Part shown: positions 9,816-20,333 of the stretch, in pieces
Position numbering within the stretch: position 1 is the stretch's first letter
Layout: each line of letters begins with the position of its first letter
Source of the DNA: Buchnera aphidicola (Macrosiphoniella sanborni)
Lineage (GTDB): Bacteria > Pseudomonadota > Gammaproteobacteria > Enterobacterales > Enterobacteriaceae
DNA: 64,000 bases
NCBI RefSeq assembly: GCF_005080885.1
Contig: NZ_CP034864.1
Coordinates: 186,001 to 250,000 of the forward strand
Reading direction: 5' to 3'
Position numbers and translations under genes: made by a program
The notes under the pieces: generated by a model
What the model was told of the DNA's origin: nothing
Seen by the model: the letters and a program-made list of their open reading frames with translations, nothing else
Database searches by the model: none

Positions 9816-10463
9816 CTATGTTTTCATGTTATGAATAGGCCATCCACCTAATCGTTTCCAACGATTAACTAATTCGCAAAAAAGATTAGCAGTTTGTAAA
9901 GTATCATATAGTGCTGAATGGGCTTGATTATTGTCAAATGATAATCCAATAGCTTTACAGGCTTTAGCTAATACTGTTTGTCCTACTACTAATCCACTTA
10001 AAGCTGCAGTATCAAATGTTACAAATGGATGAAAAGGGTTATTTTTTATATTTACTCTATGAATGGCAGCCATTAAAAAATTATGGTCAAAATTGGCATT
10101 ATGAGCTACAACAATCCCTCGAGTGCATCTTTCTGTTTGAATGCCTTTATTAACTATATCAAATATAGATTGAATTGCTTTTTTCTCGCTAACTGCACCA
10201 CGTAACGGATTAAATGGATCAATTTTATTAAAAGCTATTGCATCAGAATTTATTATTGAACCTTTAAATGGTTTTATATGAAAATGAAGTGTATTTTCTT
10301 TATGCAACCATCCTAAATTATCCATTTTTAGTGTAATCATAGCAATTTCTAATACTGCGTCAGTATTCGCATTAAATCCTGCTGTTTCAATGTCTATAAC
10401 AACAGGATAAAATGTGCGAAATCTATTGCTTAATAGATTAAATGATTGAGTTGTAGACATCAA
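9816..10463 (-). CDS. rnt: Ribonuclease T
   Basis: DEDDh-family 3'-5' exoribonuclease that trims the CCA end of tRNAs and matures 5S and other stable RNAs. The 215 residues match the E. coli size. The acidic active site is complete: D24 and E26 in [11 protein letters not shown]126 in [10 protein letters not shown], and H182 and D187 in AHSALYDT. tRNA end turnover is relevant because the nearby tmRNA gene lacks an encoded CCA. It is convergent with grxD. Confidence 0.97.
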   Translation of the reverse strand: MMSTTQSFNLLSNRFRTFYPVVIDIETAGFNANTDAVLEIAMITLKMDNLGWLHKENTLHFHIKPFKGSIINSDAIAFNKIDPFNPLRGAVSEKKAIQSIFDIVNKGIQTERCTRGIVVAHNANFDHNFLMAAIHRVNIKNNPFHPFVTFDTAALSGLVVGQTVLAKACKAIGLSFDNNQAHSALYDTLQTANLFCELVNRWKRLGGWPIHNMKT

Positions 10464-10681
10464 AATCTCATGTTTTAAAAAACTTTGTGTTTAATATAGT
10501 TAATTTGTTATATATTTTGATAATTTTATCTCAGTAACTTTTAAAAAAATGTACAATGATTCTTGTATAATATTAAATAATTGTACTATAATTTGTAAAA
10601 ATATTTAATATTATAACATTAAGTTAATACTTAAAAGATATTGTATAATAATTTTTATTATAATGACATTGGAAAAATAAA

Positions 10682-11293
10682 ATGAGTTACATTCTCCCTG
10701 CTTTGCCGTATTCATATGATGCATTAGAACCTTTTTTTGATGAACAAACTATGAAAATTCATCATACTAAGCATCATCAAAATTATATTAATAATACTAA
10801 TACTATTTTAGAAAATACAACTTTTTCTTCATTATCTATTGAAGAATTAATTTCGATTTTAAATGAAATTATTTTAGACAATAAAAATGTATTACGTAAT
10901 AATGCAGGTGGACATATCAATCATAGTTTTTTTTGGAAGGGTTTAAAAATTGGAAGTGTTTTAACACATGATTTTAAAAGAGAAATAGAAAAACAATTTG
11001 GAGATTTTGAGTCTTTTAAAGAACAATTTGAATCAGTAGCATTGAATCATTTTGGATCTGGATGGGTTTGGTTAGTGAACCAAAATGGTATTTTGTCAAT
11101 AGTGTCTACTATTAATCAAGATAGTCCTCTTATGGGTAAAATAATATCTAAAACTTTTGGTAGTCCTATTATTGGATTAGATCTTTGGGAACATGCTTAT
11201 TATTTAAAATATCAAAATAGAAGATTAGATTATATTAAATCTTTTTGGAACATTGTTAATTGGGAACGAGCATCAGATCTTTTACAGAAATAA
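10682..11293 (+). CDS. sodA: Superoxide dismutase (Mn type)
   Basis: Dismutates superoxide in the cytosol. The 203 residues match MnSOD. Metal ligands are H27 ([11 protein letters not shown]), H81 ([10 protein letters not shown]), and D167 and H171 (LDLWEHAYY). The NNAGGH context and [15 protein letters not shown] favour the Mn rather than the Fe enzyme. Its start is well supported by [18 protein letters not shown] 218-bp spacer without a gene separates it from divergent rnt. Confidence 0.97.
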   Translation: MSYILPALPYSYDALEPFFDEQTMKIHHTKHHQNYINNTNTILENTTFSSLSIEELISILNEIILDNKNVLRNNAGGHINHSFFWKGLKIGSVLTHDFKREIEKQFGDFESFKEQFESVALNHFGSGWVWLVNQNGILSIVSTINQDSPLMGKIISKTFGSPIIGLDLWEHAYYLKYQNRRLDYIKSFWNIVNWERASDLLQK

Positions 11294-11454
11294 TTTTTTG
11301 ATTGCAATGGTAATATTTATTTTTTAAAAAAAATTGATTTTTTTGTATGTTCCAATTTATTTTAAAAGAATTTTTTTTTAAAAAACATATAATAAAAATT
11401 ATATGTTTTTTATATATTGAATCAAAATTTTATTTTTAAACGAAAGGATTTTTT

Positions 11455-12003
11455 TTGAATAATATCAAAATGATAGTAGGATTAGCTAATCCAAAAAAAG
11501 AATATCATAATACGCGTCATAATGTAGGTTCTTGGTATATTTACTCTTTAGTGAAATATTATTCACAGACTTTAAAAAGAGAAGATAAATTTTTAGGATT
11601 TACCACTTCTTTTAAAATAGAATCATATTATACTCGTTTTCTTATACCGAATATTTTTATGAATATTAATGGTCATTCAATTTTTAAAATGGCATCATTT
11701 TATCAAGTTCATTTAAATGAAATATTAATAGTACATGATGATTTAGAACTTGAACCTGGTTTAATAAAATTTAAATATAGTTATGGACATAATGGACATA
11801 ATGGATTAAGGAATATTATTCATATTTTTAATAAAAAAACAAATTTTTCTCGTTTAAGGATTGGCATTGGTCGTCCAAAAGATAAGAGAAAAGTAGCTTC
11901 TTTTGTTTTATCTATCCCAATTCAAAAAGAAAAAATATTAATTCAAAACGCAATTATTAATGCTATAGAAAATAATTTTCTAAAAAATTTTTTAATAAGA
12001 TAA
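11455..12003 (+). CDS. pth: Peptidyl-tRNA hydrolase
   Basis: Hydrolyses peptidyl-tRNA released from ribosomes. The start is TTG at 11455, with AAAGGA 7 nt upstream and no ATG giving the conserved N-terminus. The 182 residues are slightly shorter than E. coli (194). Catalytic H22 is in YHNTRHNVG, the conserved aspartate is in [10 protein letters not shown], and the GHNGLRNI loop differs from the usual GGHNGLRDI. It is immediately upstream of ychF, as in E. coli. Confidence 0.95.
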   Translation: MNNIKMIVGLANPKKEYHNTRHNVGSWYIYSLVKYYSQTLKREDKFLGFTTSFKIESYYTRFLIPNIFMNINGHSIFKMASFYQVHLNEILIVHDDLELEPGLIKFKYSYGHNGHNGLRNIIHIFNKKTNFSRLRIGIGRPKDKRKVASFVLSIPIQKEKILIQNAIINAIENNFLKNFLIR

Positions 12004-12040
12004 TAAAATAATACTTTTTTATTTTTTAAGGCATATAAAT

Positions 12041-13129
12041 ATGGGTTTTAAATGTGGTATCATAGGTTTACCTAATGTTGGAAAATCTACTTTATTTAAT
12101 CTTTTAACTAAAAGCAATTCGGCAGTTGCTAACTTTCCATTTTGTACTATTAAACCAAATGTAGGAATTGTCCCTGTAGTTGATAAACGTATTGATCATT
12201 TAGCAAAAATTTTATCTCCTAAAAAAATTATCCATGCTGCTATAGAATTTATAGATATTGCAGGTTTAGTAAAAGGAGCTTCTCAAGGAGAAGGATTAGG
12301 TAATCAATTTTTAAACAATATACGTGAAACACATGCTATTGCACATGTTATTCGCTGTTTTAAAAATGATAATATTACTCATATTTATAATAAAATAGAA
12401 CCTATTAGAGATATAGATATTATTAACACTGAACTCATATTATCTGATTTTGATTTATGTGAAAAAACAATATTACAATTACAAAAAAAAATAATATTGA
12501 AGAATAAAGATGCAGAAAAAAAAATATATGTTTTACAAAAATGTATGAATCATTTAAAAAATTTTCATATGTTAACAAATTTAGATTTGAATCAAGATGA
12601 AAAAAAAGTAATTAATTATTTAAATTTTTTAACTTTAAAACCCACTATGTATATTGCTAATGTTAATGAAGAAAAAGAATCAGATTATTTTTTAAACGAA
12701 TTATATAAAAAAGCTAATAAAGAAAATGCTACAGTTGTTCCAATTTATGCTAATTTAGAATTAGATTTACTTAAAATGAATTATGAAGAACAAAACTCTT
12801 TTATGGAAGCATTTAATATTAAAATATTAAGCTTACAAAAAATTATTTCTTCTGGTTATCAGTTATTGAATTTAATAACTTTTTTCACTGCAGGTAAAAA
12901 AGAAATTCGAGCATGGCCAATTCTTAATGGAAGCACCAGTATTCAAGCTGCTCATAAAATACATAGTGATTTTAGTAAAGGTTTTATTAGAGCACAAATT
13001 ATTAAATATGTAGATTTTATAAAATACAAAAGTGAATCTAAAATTAAAGAAATGGGAAAAATGAAAATAGAAGGTAAAGAATATTATATTCAAGATGGTG
13101 ATATTATTCATTTTTTATTTAATATTTAA
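12041..13129 (+). CDS. ychF: Ribosome-binding ATPase/GTPase YchF (Obg family)
   Basis: OLA1/YchF P-loop NTPase that prefers ATP in its family, associated with ribosomes and stress. The 362 residues are full length (E. coli 363). The P-loop is GLPNVGKST (9-17), switch II FIDIAGLVKGASQGEGLGNQF, an alpha-helical coiled arm in the middle, and a C-terminal TGS domain (TFFTAGKKEIRAWPI...GFIRAQII). The G4 motif is the atypical NVNE of this family. It follows pth by 37 nt and probably shares its transcript. Confidence 0.97.
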   Translation: MGFKCGIIGLPNVGKSTLFNLLTKSNSAVANFPFCTIKPNVGIVPVVDKRIDHLAKILSPKKIIHAAIEFIDIAGLVKGASQGEGLGNQFLNNIRETHAIAHVIRCFKNDNITHIYNKIEPIRDIDIINTELILSDFDLCEKTILQLQKKIILKNKDAEKKIYVLQKCMNHLKNFHMLTNLDLNQDEKKVINYLNFLTLKPTMYIANVNEEKESDYFLNELYKKANKENATVVPIYANLELDLLKMNYEEQNSFMEAFNIKILSLQKIISSGYQLLNLITFFTAGKKEIRAWPILNGSTSIQAAHKIHSDFSKGFIRAQIIKYVDFIKYKSESKIKEMGKMKIEGKEYYIQDGDIIHFLFNI

Positions 13130-13165
13130 AAGTAATAAATGTACAAAATTTTACTTATTTTATTT

Positions 13166-13197
13166 TAGAGAGGAAATATTATTTTTTATCCTCTCTA
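13166..13197. terminator. Bidirectional terminator between ychF and thrC
   Basis: Stem TAGAGAGGA/TCCTCTCTA (9 bp) with a 14-nt loop in the short spacer between convergent ychF and thrC. Flanking runs are AT-rich rather than pure T, so termination strength is uncertain. Confidence 0.65.
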
Positions 13198-13205
13198 TAT
13201 TATAT

Positions 13206-14495
13206 TTATTTTTCTATTAAAAATTTTTTTAACTTTTGAAAATCAGGATTAATATTGTAAGATAATAGTGGTAAATGCATACGACTTTCTAATGCATCAG
13301 GCAATTCAAGTTGAGTATTTAAAATTTCTTCTACAGTGTTTTTAAATTTAGCGGGATGAGCTGTTCCTAAAAATAAACCAAATTCTTCTTTTTTTAACTG
13401 ATTTTTTAATAATTGGTATGCTATTGCAGCATGAGGTTCAGATATATAGCCTAATTCAAATAATTCTTTTAATGCATTTTTTGTAGTAGAATCTGAAACA
13501 CTGCCGAATCTTAATTCTTTTAAATTCCATTTTTTTCTATGAAATAATTCTTCAATTCGAGCCCAATTATTAGGTTGACTAATATCCATAGCATTAGAAA
13601 TAGTAGAGATAGTTTTATTAGGATTCCATATTCCACTAGAGAGAAACCTTGGTACTGTATCATTAGCATTAGTACATGCTATAAATGCTTTAATTGGTAA
13701 ACCTAAAGTTTTAGACAATAAACCAGCAGTTAAGTTTCCAAAATTACCACACGGAACTGCTATTACTAAATTTTTTCTTTGTTTTTCTGACATTAAAGAA
13801 AACGCTTCAAAATAGTAACAGATTTGTGCTAGTAATCTACTTATATTTATAGAATTAGCTGAGTTTAATCCTATTGATTCTTTAAGTTTTTTATCATTAA
13901 ATGCTTCTTTAACTAGTTTTTGACAATCATCAAAACTACCATTAATTGATATAGTTTTTATATTTTGACCTAAAGTGCAAAACAATTTTTCTTGTAGAAT
14001 GCTAATTTTTCCTTTTGGATATAAAATAATAACGCGGACATTTTTCATTTTATAGAATGCATGTGCTACTGCTGCACCTGTATCGCCTGATGTTGCAGTT
14101 AAAATAGTAACAGTTTCATGATTTCTATTCATTAACATTATCATTTGAGCCATAAAGCGTGCTCCAAAATCTTTAAACGCTAATGTGGGTCCGTGAAATA
14201 ACTCTAAACAATCTATATTTTGTGTAATCTTTACTTTTAATGGATGTGTAAATGAAAAAGCTTTTTGAACATTTTTATATAGTTGTTTTTTAGATATTTC
14301 ATGATGAATAAATTTAGAAAGTATTTCAGTACTTCTTGTAATAAAATCCATCTCTAATATTTTTAATAATTCAATAGGTTTGAAAACTGGTAATTTTACT
14401 GGAAAAAATAATCCTTGTTGTTGTCCTAACCCTAATTTTACAGCTGTTTCAAAATTCACTTCTTCTTGATTGTGTTTTAAGTTATAAAGTTGCAT
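13206..14495 (-). CDS. thrC: Threonine synthase
   Basis: PLP enzyme converting O-phosphohomoserine to threonine, the last step of the pathway. The 429 residues equal the E. coli length (428). The PLP lysine is K108 in HGPTLAFKDFGARF, and the phosphate-binding ATSGDTGAAVAHAF and GNFGNLTAGLL loops are present. It is the third gene of thrA-thrB-thrC, 4 nt after thrB. Retention fits supply of essential amino acids to an aphid host. Confidence 0.98.
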   Translation of the reverse strand: MQLYNLKHNQEEVNFETAVKLGLGQQQGLFFPVKLPVFKPIELLKILEMDFITRSTEILSKFIHHEISKKQLYKNVQKAFSFTHPLKVKITQNIDCLELFHGPTLAFKDFGARFMAQMIMLMNRNHETVTILTATSGDTGAAVAHAFYKMKNVRVIILYPKGKISILQEKLFCTLGQNIKTISINGSFDDCQKLVKEAFNDKKLKESIGLNSANSINISRLLAQICYYFEAFSLMSEKQRKNLVIAVPCGNFGNLTAGLLSKTLGLPIKAFIACTNANDTVPRFLSSGIWNPNKTISTISNAMDISQPNNWARIEELFHRKKWNLKELRFGSVSDSTTKNALKELFELGYISEPHAAIAYQLLKNQLKKEEFGLFLGTAHPAKFKNTVEEILNTQLELPDALESRMHLPLLSYNINPDFQKLKKFLIEK

Positions 14496-14499
14496 TTAT

Positions 14500-15429
14500 T
14501 TATCCTATCTTTCTTACACCTTGTGAATCTAAAAAACAAATATGTACAAATCCAGTTTGATTTTGCAAATAATTTTTTTTTAACCATAAAGATATTTTTT
14601 GAGCTATAGAAATATTATCAGTAATAGAAAAAATAGTAGGTCCTGATCCAGATATACCAAAACTTATCGCTCCAATTTTTTTAATTTTTTCTTTTGCTTG
14701 TAAAAAATTAGGTAATAATTTAGTTCGATATGGTTCAGCTATTACATCTTGCATTAATCGTGCTGCTAAATCAGGTTGTTGACTATATAATGCATGAATA
14801 AAACCAGATAAATAACGACTGTTTTTAATACAAATTTCTTTTGTATATTTTTTTGGCAATATATTTCTAGCTGCTGAAGTAGAAACTTTAATTCCTGGCC
14901 AAGCAATTATCCAAAACCAATTTTTAAAATGGGGTATTTTTTGATTAATTATTTCTGAATCTTCTAGTATTAACTGTAATCCTCCAAAATAAGATGGTGC
15001 GACATTATCATAATGTATGCTTCCCGATATTTCACCTTCCATTTCTCCCATAAGAAGCAGTAATTCTTTTGAATTTAAAGGTTTATTAAACAATTCATTC
15101 ATTGCAACTAAAGTAGCTACTATTGAACAAGCGCTAGATCCTAAGCCTGATCCAATAGGCATATTTTTTTCAAGTACAATAGATACTGAAATATTTTTTT
15201 TTATTACTCGAGAAAATCTTAACCAACATTTCCAAACAATATTTTGTTCAGTATCAGCAGGTAATTGATTAGAAAATATACCTTTATTAACTAATGTAAA
15301 TTTTTTTGATAATTTTATTGTAACAAAATCACCCAATAAAGTGCCATCGATAGGTATAATTGCTGCACCTAAAATATCAAATCCCACTCCAACATTACCA
15401 ATAGAAGCTGGTGCATAAATTTTAATCAT
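14500..15429 (-). CDS. thrB: Homoserine kinase
   Basis: GHMP-family kinase phosphorylating homoserine. The 309 residues match E. coli (310). The ATP-binding GHMP motif is [10 protein letters not shown] at 91-100, with the N-terminal [16 protein letters not shown] and a C-terminal [11 protein letters not shown]. It lies 18 nt after thrA and 4 nt before thrC in one operon. Confidence 0.98.
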   Translation of the reverse strand: MIKIYAPASIGNVGVGFDILGAAIIPIDGTLLGDFVTIKLSKKFTLVNKGIFSNQLPADTEQNIVWKCWLRFSRVIKKNISVSIVLEKNMPIGSGLGSSACSIVATLVAMNELFNKPLNSKELLLLMGEMEGEISGSIHYDNVAPSYFGGLQLILEDSEIINQKIPHFKNWFWIIAWPGIKVSTSAARNILPKKYTKEICIKNSRYLSGFIHALYSQQPDLAARLMQDVIAEPYRTKLLPNFLQAKEKIKKIGAISFGISGSGPTIFSITDNISIAQKISLWLKKNYLQNQTGFVHICFLDSQGVRKIG

Positions 15430-15447
15430 TAATATGTCCTGACGTTT

Positions 15448-17907
15448 TTATGATAGTGTGCGTAATAAGTCGGCAAATACTCCAGATGCTGTTACGTCAT
15501 TACCGGCACCATAACCTCTTAATACCAGAGGAATGGGTTGATAATAATTAGTATAAAATGCTAGTGCATTTTCACCATTTTTTACTTTATATAATGGATC
15601 ATCGATATTCACTTCTTCTAATTTGATAAAAAATTTTTTACTGCTTTCTATAGTAGCAATAAATCTTAATACATTACCTTGGATTAGTGCTTTTTTAACT
15701 TTTCTTGAAAAACACGAGTCTAATTGTTTTAATTTTTCTAAAAACTCATCAACATTTTGATTTTTTTTAAATGTATTTGGTAATAATGCTTCAATATTAA
15801 TATCTTTCAACTCAATATTATATCCAAATTCACGTGCAAGAATAAGCAATTTTCTAGCTACATCTAATCCAGATAAATCATCACATGGATTAGGTTCTGT
15901 AAAACCTAATTCTTTAGCTTCTCTAGTAGCTTCAGATAGTAAAATACCTTCTTCTAATCTTCCAAAAATAAAAGATAAAGAACCAGATAATATACCCTTA
16001 AAACGGATTAAAGTATCACCAGTTTGAAATAAATTTTTAATAGTTTCTATTACTGGTAATCCAGCTCCAACATTTGTTTCATAAAAAAATTTATTATTTG
16101 TTTCTAAAACAGCATGTCTTATTTTTTTATAATAATGTAATGTTCCAGTATTTGCTTTTTTATTTGAAGTAACTATATGAAAATTATTATAAAGAAAATC
16201 TATATATTTTTCTGATAACAATTGATCAGATGTACAATCTATAATTACTGAATTTGATAAATTGTTTGTTTTAATTACATCATCTAATATTTCAATATTG
16301 AATGATTTTGTAGATTCTTTGAAACTCTTTTTCCAATCAAATAGATTTTTTGTATTATCTAAATATAATATTTTTTTAGAATTAGCAATAACACGTATTT
16401 TAATTATTATATTTTTTTTATATAAATATTCTTTTTGTTTTAAGATTATATTAATTAAAGTGCTACCTACACCCCCTATGCCAATCAAAAAAACATGAAT
16501 AATTTTTTTATTACTGAATAGTCTATCATGAACATTTTTAACGGCTTGTAAAATATTTTTTTGATCAATAACTAGAGAAATTGAATGTTCAGAAGAACCT
16601 TGTGAAATTGCAAGAATATTAATTTTTGATTGACCTAAAGTAGAAAAAATTTTTGATGCAATATTGCATTTTTTATTAATATCAGATCCTATTACTGAAA
16701 GAATCGATAAATTTTTTTTCATTGTAAAAGGATTTAATAATTTATTTTTTAATTCTAGTTGAAATTCTTTATTTAATAAATATAAGATTTGAGAAATATC
16801 ATCTTCTGCAATACAAAACTTGATTGTATTTTTTGGAGATGATTGAGTAATCAGAAAGATATTAATATTTTTTCTGAAGAGTATAGCGAATATACGTGGA
16901 ATAATATTTTTTAAATCTTGAATATAAGATCCAGATACATTACACATTGCTATATGTTTAATATATGTCACGCCTTTTAAAAATTGTTTTTTAGTGTCAT
17001 CACTATTATTTTTTTTGCAAATTAAAGTTCCTTGGGCTTGAATATTATTAGTATTTTTAATCCAACAAGGAATATTAAATTGAGAAATTGGTTCAATAGT
17101 ATGTGGATGCAATACCTTAGCTCCAAAATAAGCAAGTTCCATAGCTTCTTCATATGATATTGATTCTAATAAAAAAGGATTTGAGACTATTTTGGGATCG
17201 CAAGTTAATATGCCATCTACATCCGTCCAGATTTCACAACACTTTGCGTTTAAACAAACGGCTAATACTGCAGCAGAATAATCAGATCCATTTCTTCCTA
17301 ATACTACTAATTCTTTATTTTGGTTACCTGCAATAAAACCAGGCATTAAAATAACGGTGTCTTTTTTTATTTTTAATTTTCTGATAAATTTTTTAGAATT
17401 ATATATGTCAATAGTAGAATCTAAATAATTTTTTCCTATTGATATAAAATTTTTAACAGGATCAATAATAGTAACATTATAACCTTTTGATTTAAGAATG
17501 CTTTTCATTATTAATACTGATAGTATTTCTCCGCGAGAGATTATAATTGCACGAATATTATCTGGACATTGTTGTAACAATGTAATGCTGTATGTTATAT
17601 CTTTTAATTTATTAAATTCTTTTTTGATGATATTTTCTATTTTTTGGTATAAAAAATTTTTTTCTATGTGTAATAAATTACGTATTAGTTCAATGAATAT
17701 ATTTTCTATAAGATTAATTGTTTCTAAACTATTTTTCTTTTTGATTATTTGTTCAACAATATTTACTAAATGATTAGTGATTTTAGCAGGAGCTGAAAGT
17801 ACTACTGCGATTTGATCTTCTTTAATATTTTTTTTTATAATATTAGCTACAGATATAAATCTTTCTGCATTAGCTAGTGAAGTTCCGCCAAACTTTAATA
17901 ATTTCAT
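15448..17907 (-). CDS. thrA: Bifunctional aspartokinase I / homoserine dehydrogenase I
   Basis: Catalyses the first and third steps of threonine synthesis. The 819 residues match E. coli ThrA (820). The kinase domain begins [13 protein letters not shown] and includes [14 protein letters not shown] and [20 protein letters not shown]-like elements. A pair of ACT regulatory regions follows (about 315-460; [18 protein letters not shown]). The dehydrogenase domain opens with a Rossmann loop [13 protein letters not shown] and contains [22 protein letters not shown] and [18 protein letters not shown] hairpin resembling the thr attenuator lies 38 nt upstream. Whether feedback inhibition by threonine persists cannot be read from the sequence. 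Confidence 0.97.
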   Translation of the reverse strand: MKLLKFGGTSLANAERFISVANIIKKNIKEDQIAVVLSAPAKITNHLVNIVEQIIKKKNSLETINLIENIFIELIRNLLHIEKNFLYQKIENIIKKEFNKLKDITYSITLLQQCPDNIRAIIISRGEILSVLIMKSILKSKGYNVTIIDPVKNFISIGKNYLDSTIDIYNSKKFIRKLKIKKDTVILMPGFIAGNQNKELVVLGRNGSDYSAAVLAVCLNAKCCEIWTDVDGILTCDPKIVSNPFLLESISYEEAMELAYFGAKVLHPHTIEPISQFNIPCWIKNTNNIQAQGTLICKKNNSDDTKKQFLKGVTYIKHIAMCNVSGSYIQDLKNIIPRIFAILFRKNINIFLITQSSPKNTIKFCIAEDDISQILYLLNKEFQLELKNKLLNPFTMKKNLSILSVIGSDINKKCNIASKIFSTLGQSKINILAISQGSSEHSISLVIDQKNILQAVKNVHDRLFSNKKIIHVFLIGIGGVGSTLINIILKQKEYLYKKNIIIKIRVIANSKKILYLDNTKNLFDWKKSFKESTKSFNIEILDDVIKTNNLSNSVIIDCTSDQLLSEKYIDFLYNNFHIVTSNKKANTGTLHYYKKIRHAVLETNNKFFYETNVGAGLPVIETIKNLFQTGDTLIRFKGILSGSLSFIFGRLEEGILLSEATREAKELGFTEPNPCDDLSGLDVARKLLILAREFGYNIELKDINIEALLPNTFKKNQNVDEFLEKLKQLDSCFSRKVKKALIQGNVLRFIATIESSKKFFIKLEEVNIDDPLYKVKNGENALAFYTNYYQPIPLVLRGYGAGNDVTASGVFADLLRTLS

Positions 17908-17945
17908 ATTTTATAATTCCTTATAATTCTTTATATTGATGTCAT

Positions 17946-17980
17946 AAAAAAACCCGCTTTAGGTATGAGCGGGTTTTTTT
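17946..17980 (-). terminator. Attenuator-like intrinsic terminator in the thrA leader
   Basis: On the minus strand A7-CCCGCT, a 9-nt loop, then AGCGGG-T7 form a perfect stem followed by a U-run, a textbook intrinsic terminator and much more GC-rich than its surroundings. It lies between the spacer and the thrA start, not after any minus-strand gene: the next gene upstream on this strand is dksA, 1.6 kb away. Position and shape match the thr attenuator of E. coli. Confidence 0.8.
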
Positions 17981-17995
17981 GTAAAGATCATCTGA

Positions 17996-18037
17996 GCCCA
18001 CATCATGATTAGTTATAATAATTAGAATAGCTATTCT
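17996..18037 (-). promoter_or_regulatory. Relict thrL-like leader coding stretch
   Basis: Minus-strand codons 18037-17996 read RIAILIIITNHDVG, followed immediately by the terminator segment. E. coli thrL has RIST... rich in Thr and Ile, ending GNGAG just before its attenuator. The Ile-rich run, the trailing DVG from GATGTGGGCTC, and the spacing to the hairpin suggest common descent. No in-frame ATG, GTG or TTG precedes it before a stop, so it is probably not translated from a normal start. Inference, not proof. Confidence 0.45.
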
Positions 18038-18374
18038 AGTGAAGTAGTGCAGAAGCTATGAATAGACATTAATATTTTTTATTCTATGAAATAAAAATTT
18101 TGTAATTATATAGAAAATATAACATAAATTATATTTTGATATAGATAGAATCTATTTTTTAATTACAAAAAAATTGCAAATAAATTTTATTATCTCAGTA
18201 ATTTTTATAACATAACGATCATTATTACTGCAATAGTTAAAAAAAGAAATATTTTATTTTTAATTTTATATGAGTAGTTTATTTATTTAAAAAACTTTAT
18301 ATTTTTAATAAATGTAAGTATATTATTTAAAATTTTAATATATTTTCATTAAAACTAGAAATTTATTTAATATT

Positions 18375-18914
18375 ATGAAACATGATATTCGTATTATTAT
18401 TACTGAAAAAGAACTTAATATGCGTGTTCAAGAGTTAGGACAAGAAATTACTCATAAATATAAAGATAGTAAAAATAAAATGATATTAATTGCGTTATTA
18501 CGTGGTTCTTTTATATTTATAGCAGATTTGTGTCGAAGAATTAAAATTGAGCATGAAGTAGATTTTATGACTACTTCTAGTTATGGTCGTGGAATAACAT
18601 CCAGTGGAGATGTAAAAATTATTAAAGATTTAGATGAAGATATTTATAATAAAAATGTTTTAATTGTTGAAGATATTATTGATTCTGGAAAAACTTTGAG
18701 TAAAGTATTAGACATTTTAAAATTAAGACATCCAAAATCATTATCAATTTGTACACTTTTAGATAAACCAGAATGTCGTGAAGTAGATATTCATGTGGAT
18801 TTTATAGGTTTTTCTATTTTAGAAAATTTTTTTATAGTGGGTTATGGTATTGATTATGCTCAATCTTATCGTTATTTGCCATATATAGGTAAAGTTGTCT
18901 TTAATACAAAATAA
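18375..18914 (+). CDS. hpt: Hypoxanthine phosphoribosyltransferase
   Basis: Purine salvage enzyme converting hypoxanthine (and guanine) plus PRPP to IMP/GMP. The 179 residues match E. coli Hpt (178). The PRPP-binding motif is [14 protein letters not shown] (about 95-108), with [16 protein letters not shown] near the N-terminus and the base-binding [21 protein letters not shown]. It stands alone, divergent from thrA. It matters more here because guaC, another purine interconversion gene, is eroded in the same window. Confidence 0.96.
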   Translation: MKHDIRIIITEKELNMRVQELGQEITHKYKDSKNKMILIALLRGSFIFIADLCRRIKIEHEVDFMTTSSYGRGITSSGDVKIIKDLDEDIYNKNVLIVEDIIDSGKTLSKVLDILKLRHPKSLSICTLLDKPECREVDIHVDFIGFSILENFFIVGYGIDYAQSYRYLPYIGKVVFNTK

Positions 18915-19602
18915 AATATTTATTTTAAAATTATTATGATTGATTTTTAATAGAGTTATATATATAAATAGTTATATATAATAATTTTGATAAAAACACA
19001 AAGAATTTTAGAATATTCATATTGTAATAATATTTAAATAATTTAGATAGTGATATTTTATGATTGTTAAAATTTTATATATTTTTAATATATTTTAATT
19101 AATATATTTATAGTGAAAAAAATAATTTTCATCTTAAAATAGAATAAAAAAATGTTATTTTTTTTAAAATATTACAAATATATTGAATTGAATTTATTTA
19201 AATATTTTATTTTATTGTATTTAGTATGAAATAAATATTTCAAATACAAAAAATATAATAATTTTTTTATGATGAATGAATCAGTTGTCTTTTAAATAAG
19301 ATGTATTAAAAAATAAAAAAATTATAGTTTTTTAAATAATATATTTATTATTATTTTAATAATAAAAAAAATAATTATAAACAAAAAAATTATTTTAAAA
19401 ATTAAAAAAAATTGAAAATAATACTTTGTATATTTAATATGATAAAATGATATTTTTAAAAAAATTAATAAAATGTTTATTTATACTAGGATTAAAATAA
19501 AATTCATAAGCTTTTATTTATGAGAAGATTATGAGAAGAGATACCCTGATTGATAATATAAATCAATTGAATATCCTTCTCTAAATTTTTTAATATGTTA
19601 GA
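18915..19602. other. Gene-free spacer between hpt and dksA (688 bp)
   Basis: Extremely AT-rich sequence between the convergent hpt and dksA genes. I see no reading frame with recognisable motifs on either strand. From memory, pea-aphid Buchnera carries panC and panB near here, so this may be their eroded site, but no residual similarity could be read. The only clear structure is a hairpin next to dksA. Confidence 0.6.
19533..19581. terminator. Hairpin downstream of dksA
   Basis: GAGAAG-A-GATA (from 19533) pairs with TATC-CTTCTC (to 19581) with one bulged A; the interior TTGAT/ATCAA extends the stem. It starts 21 nt past the dksA stop. T-runs follow it on the plus side (taaatttttt), not on the minus side, so it may act as a processing or RNA-protecting 3' structure for dksA rather than as an intrinsic terminator. 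Confidence 0.5.
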
Positions 19603-20058
19603 TTAACCAGTCATTTGTTTTTCTCTAATTTCTGCTAATGTTTTGCAGTCAATACAAAGATTAGCTGTTGGTCTGGCTTCTAAACGACGAATTCCAATTT
19701 CAATTCCACAAGAATCGCAATAACCAAAATCTTTTTCTTGAATTTTTTTTAAGGTAATTTCAATTTTTTTAATTAATTTTCGACTTCTATCGCGGTTGCG
19801 TAAATCTAAACTAAATTCTTCTTCTTGTGTTGCTCTATCAATAGGATCAGGAAAATTTGTAGCTTTATCTTGCATATATAGAAGAGTGTGACTAATTTCA
19901 TCTTTTAATTGATTTCTCCAAGTTTTAAGAATTTTATCAAAGTGTAACATTTGGTTTTCATTCATATATTGTTCATCAATTTTTTTTTGATATGGTTTTA
20001 AACCTGCAATAGAAAGAACATTTAGAGATGATGTTTTTTTTTTATTTTCTGTTTCCAT
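19603..20058 (-). CDS. dksA: RNA polymerase-binding transcription factor DksA
   Basis: Inserts into the RNA polymerase secondary channel and, with ppGpp, adjusts rRNA and amino-acid promoters. The 151 residues are full length. Tip aspartates D71 and D74 ([14 protein letters not shown]) and zinc-finger cysteines C114, C117, C135 and C138 ([17 protein letters not shown]...CIDC) sit at the same numbers as in E. coli. The conservation implies real function in a genome with very few regulators. It is divergent from truA across 275 bp of featureless AT-rich DNA. Confidence 0.97.
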   Translation of the reverse strand: METENKKKTSSLNVLSIAGLKPYQKKIDEQYMNENQMLHFDKILKTWRNQLKDEISHTLLYMQDKATNFPDPIDRATQEEEFSLDLRNRDRSRKLIKKIEITLKKIQEKDFGYCDSCGIEIGIRRLEARPTANLCIDCKTLAEIREKQMTG

Positions 20059-20333
20059 TTTTTTCTCTTATATAATTTTTTAAAAATTAAATATAAAATA
20101 TATTTAAAAAAATACATAATCAATATTAATTGATAATTAGTTATTTTTATAATTAGTCTCAATTTTATAAATATAATTTTATGTTGAATTTTTCTAAAAA
20201 GACATAATTATAATAAATTATGTTAACATAAACTATAACTAAATATATTTTTTATATATTTTAATATTAAATAAGAATGCATTAGAATCAAACATTATAA
20301 TTATAAAGTTATAAACTATCTAGGATTTTTAAA

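Larger units (their letters stand above)
17908..18374. other. thrA/hpt divergent spacer (467 bp)
   Basis: The left part holds the thr leader remnant and its terminator. A perfect 16-bp palindrome, TAGAATAGCTATTCTA, lies at 18023-18038. To the right, from about 18060 to 18374, the sequence is nearly pure AT with no gene, tRNA or convincing promoter that I could identify. Confidence 0.6.
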
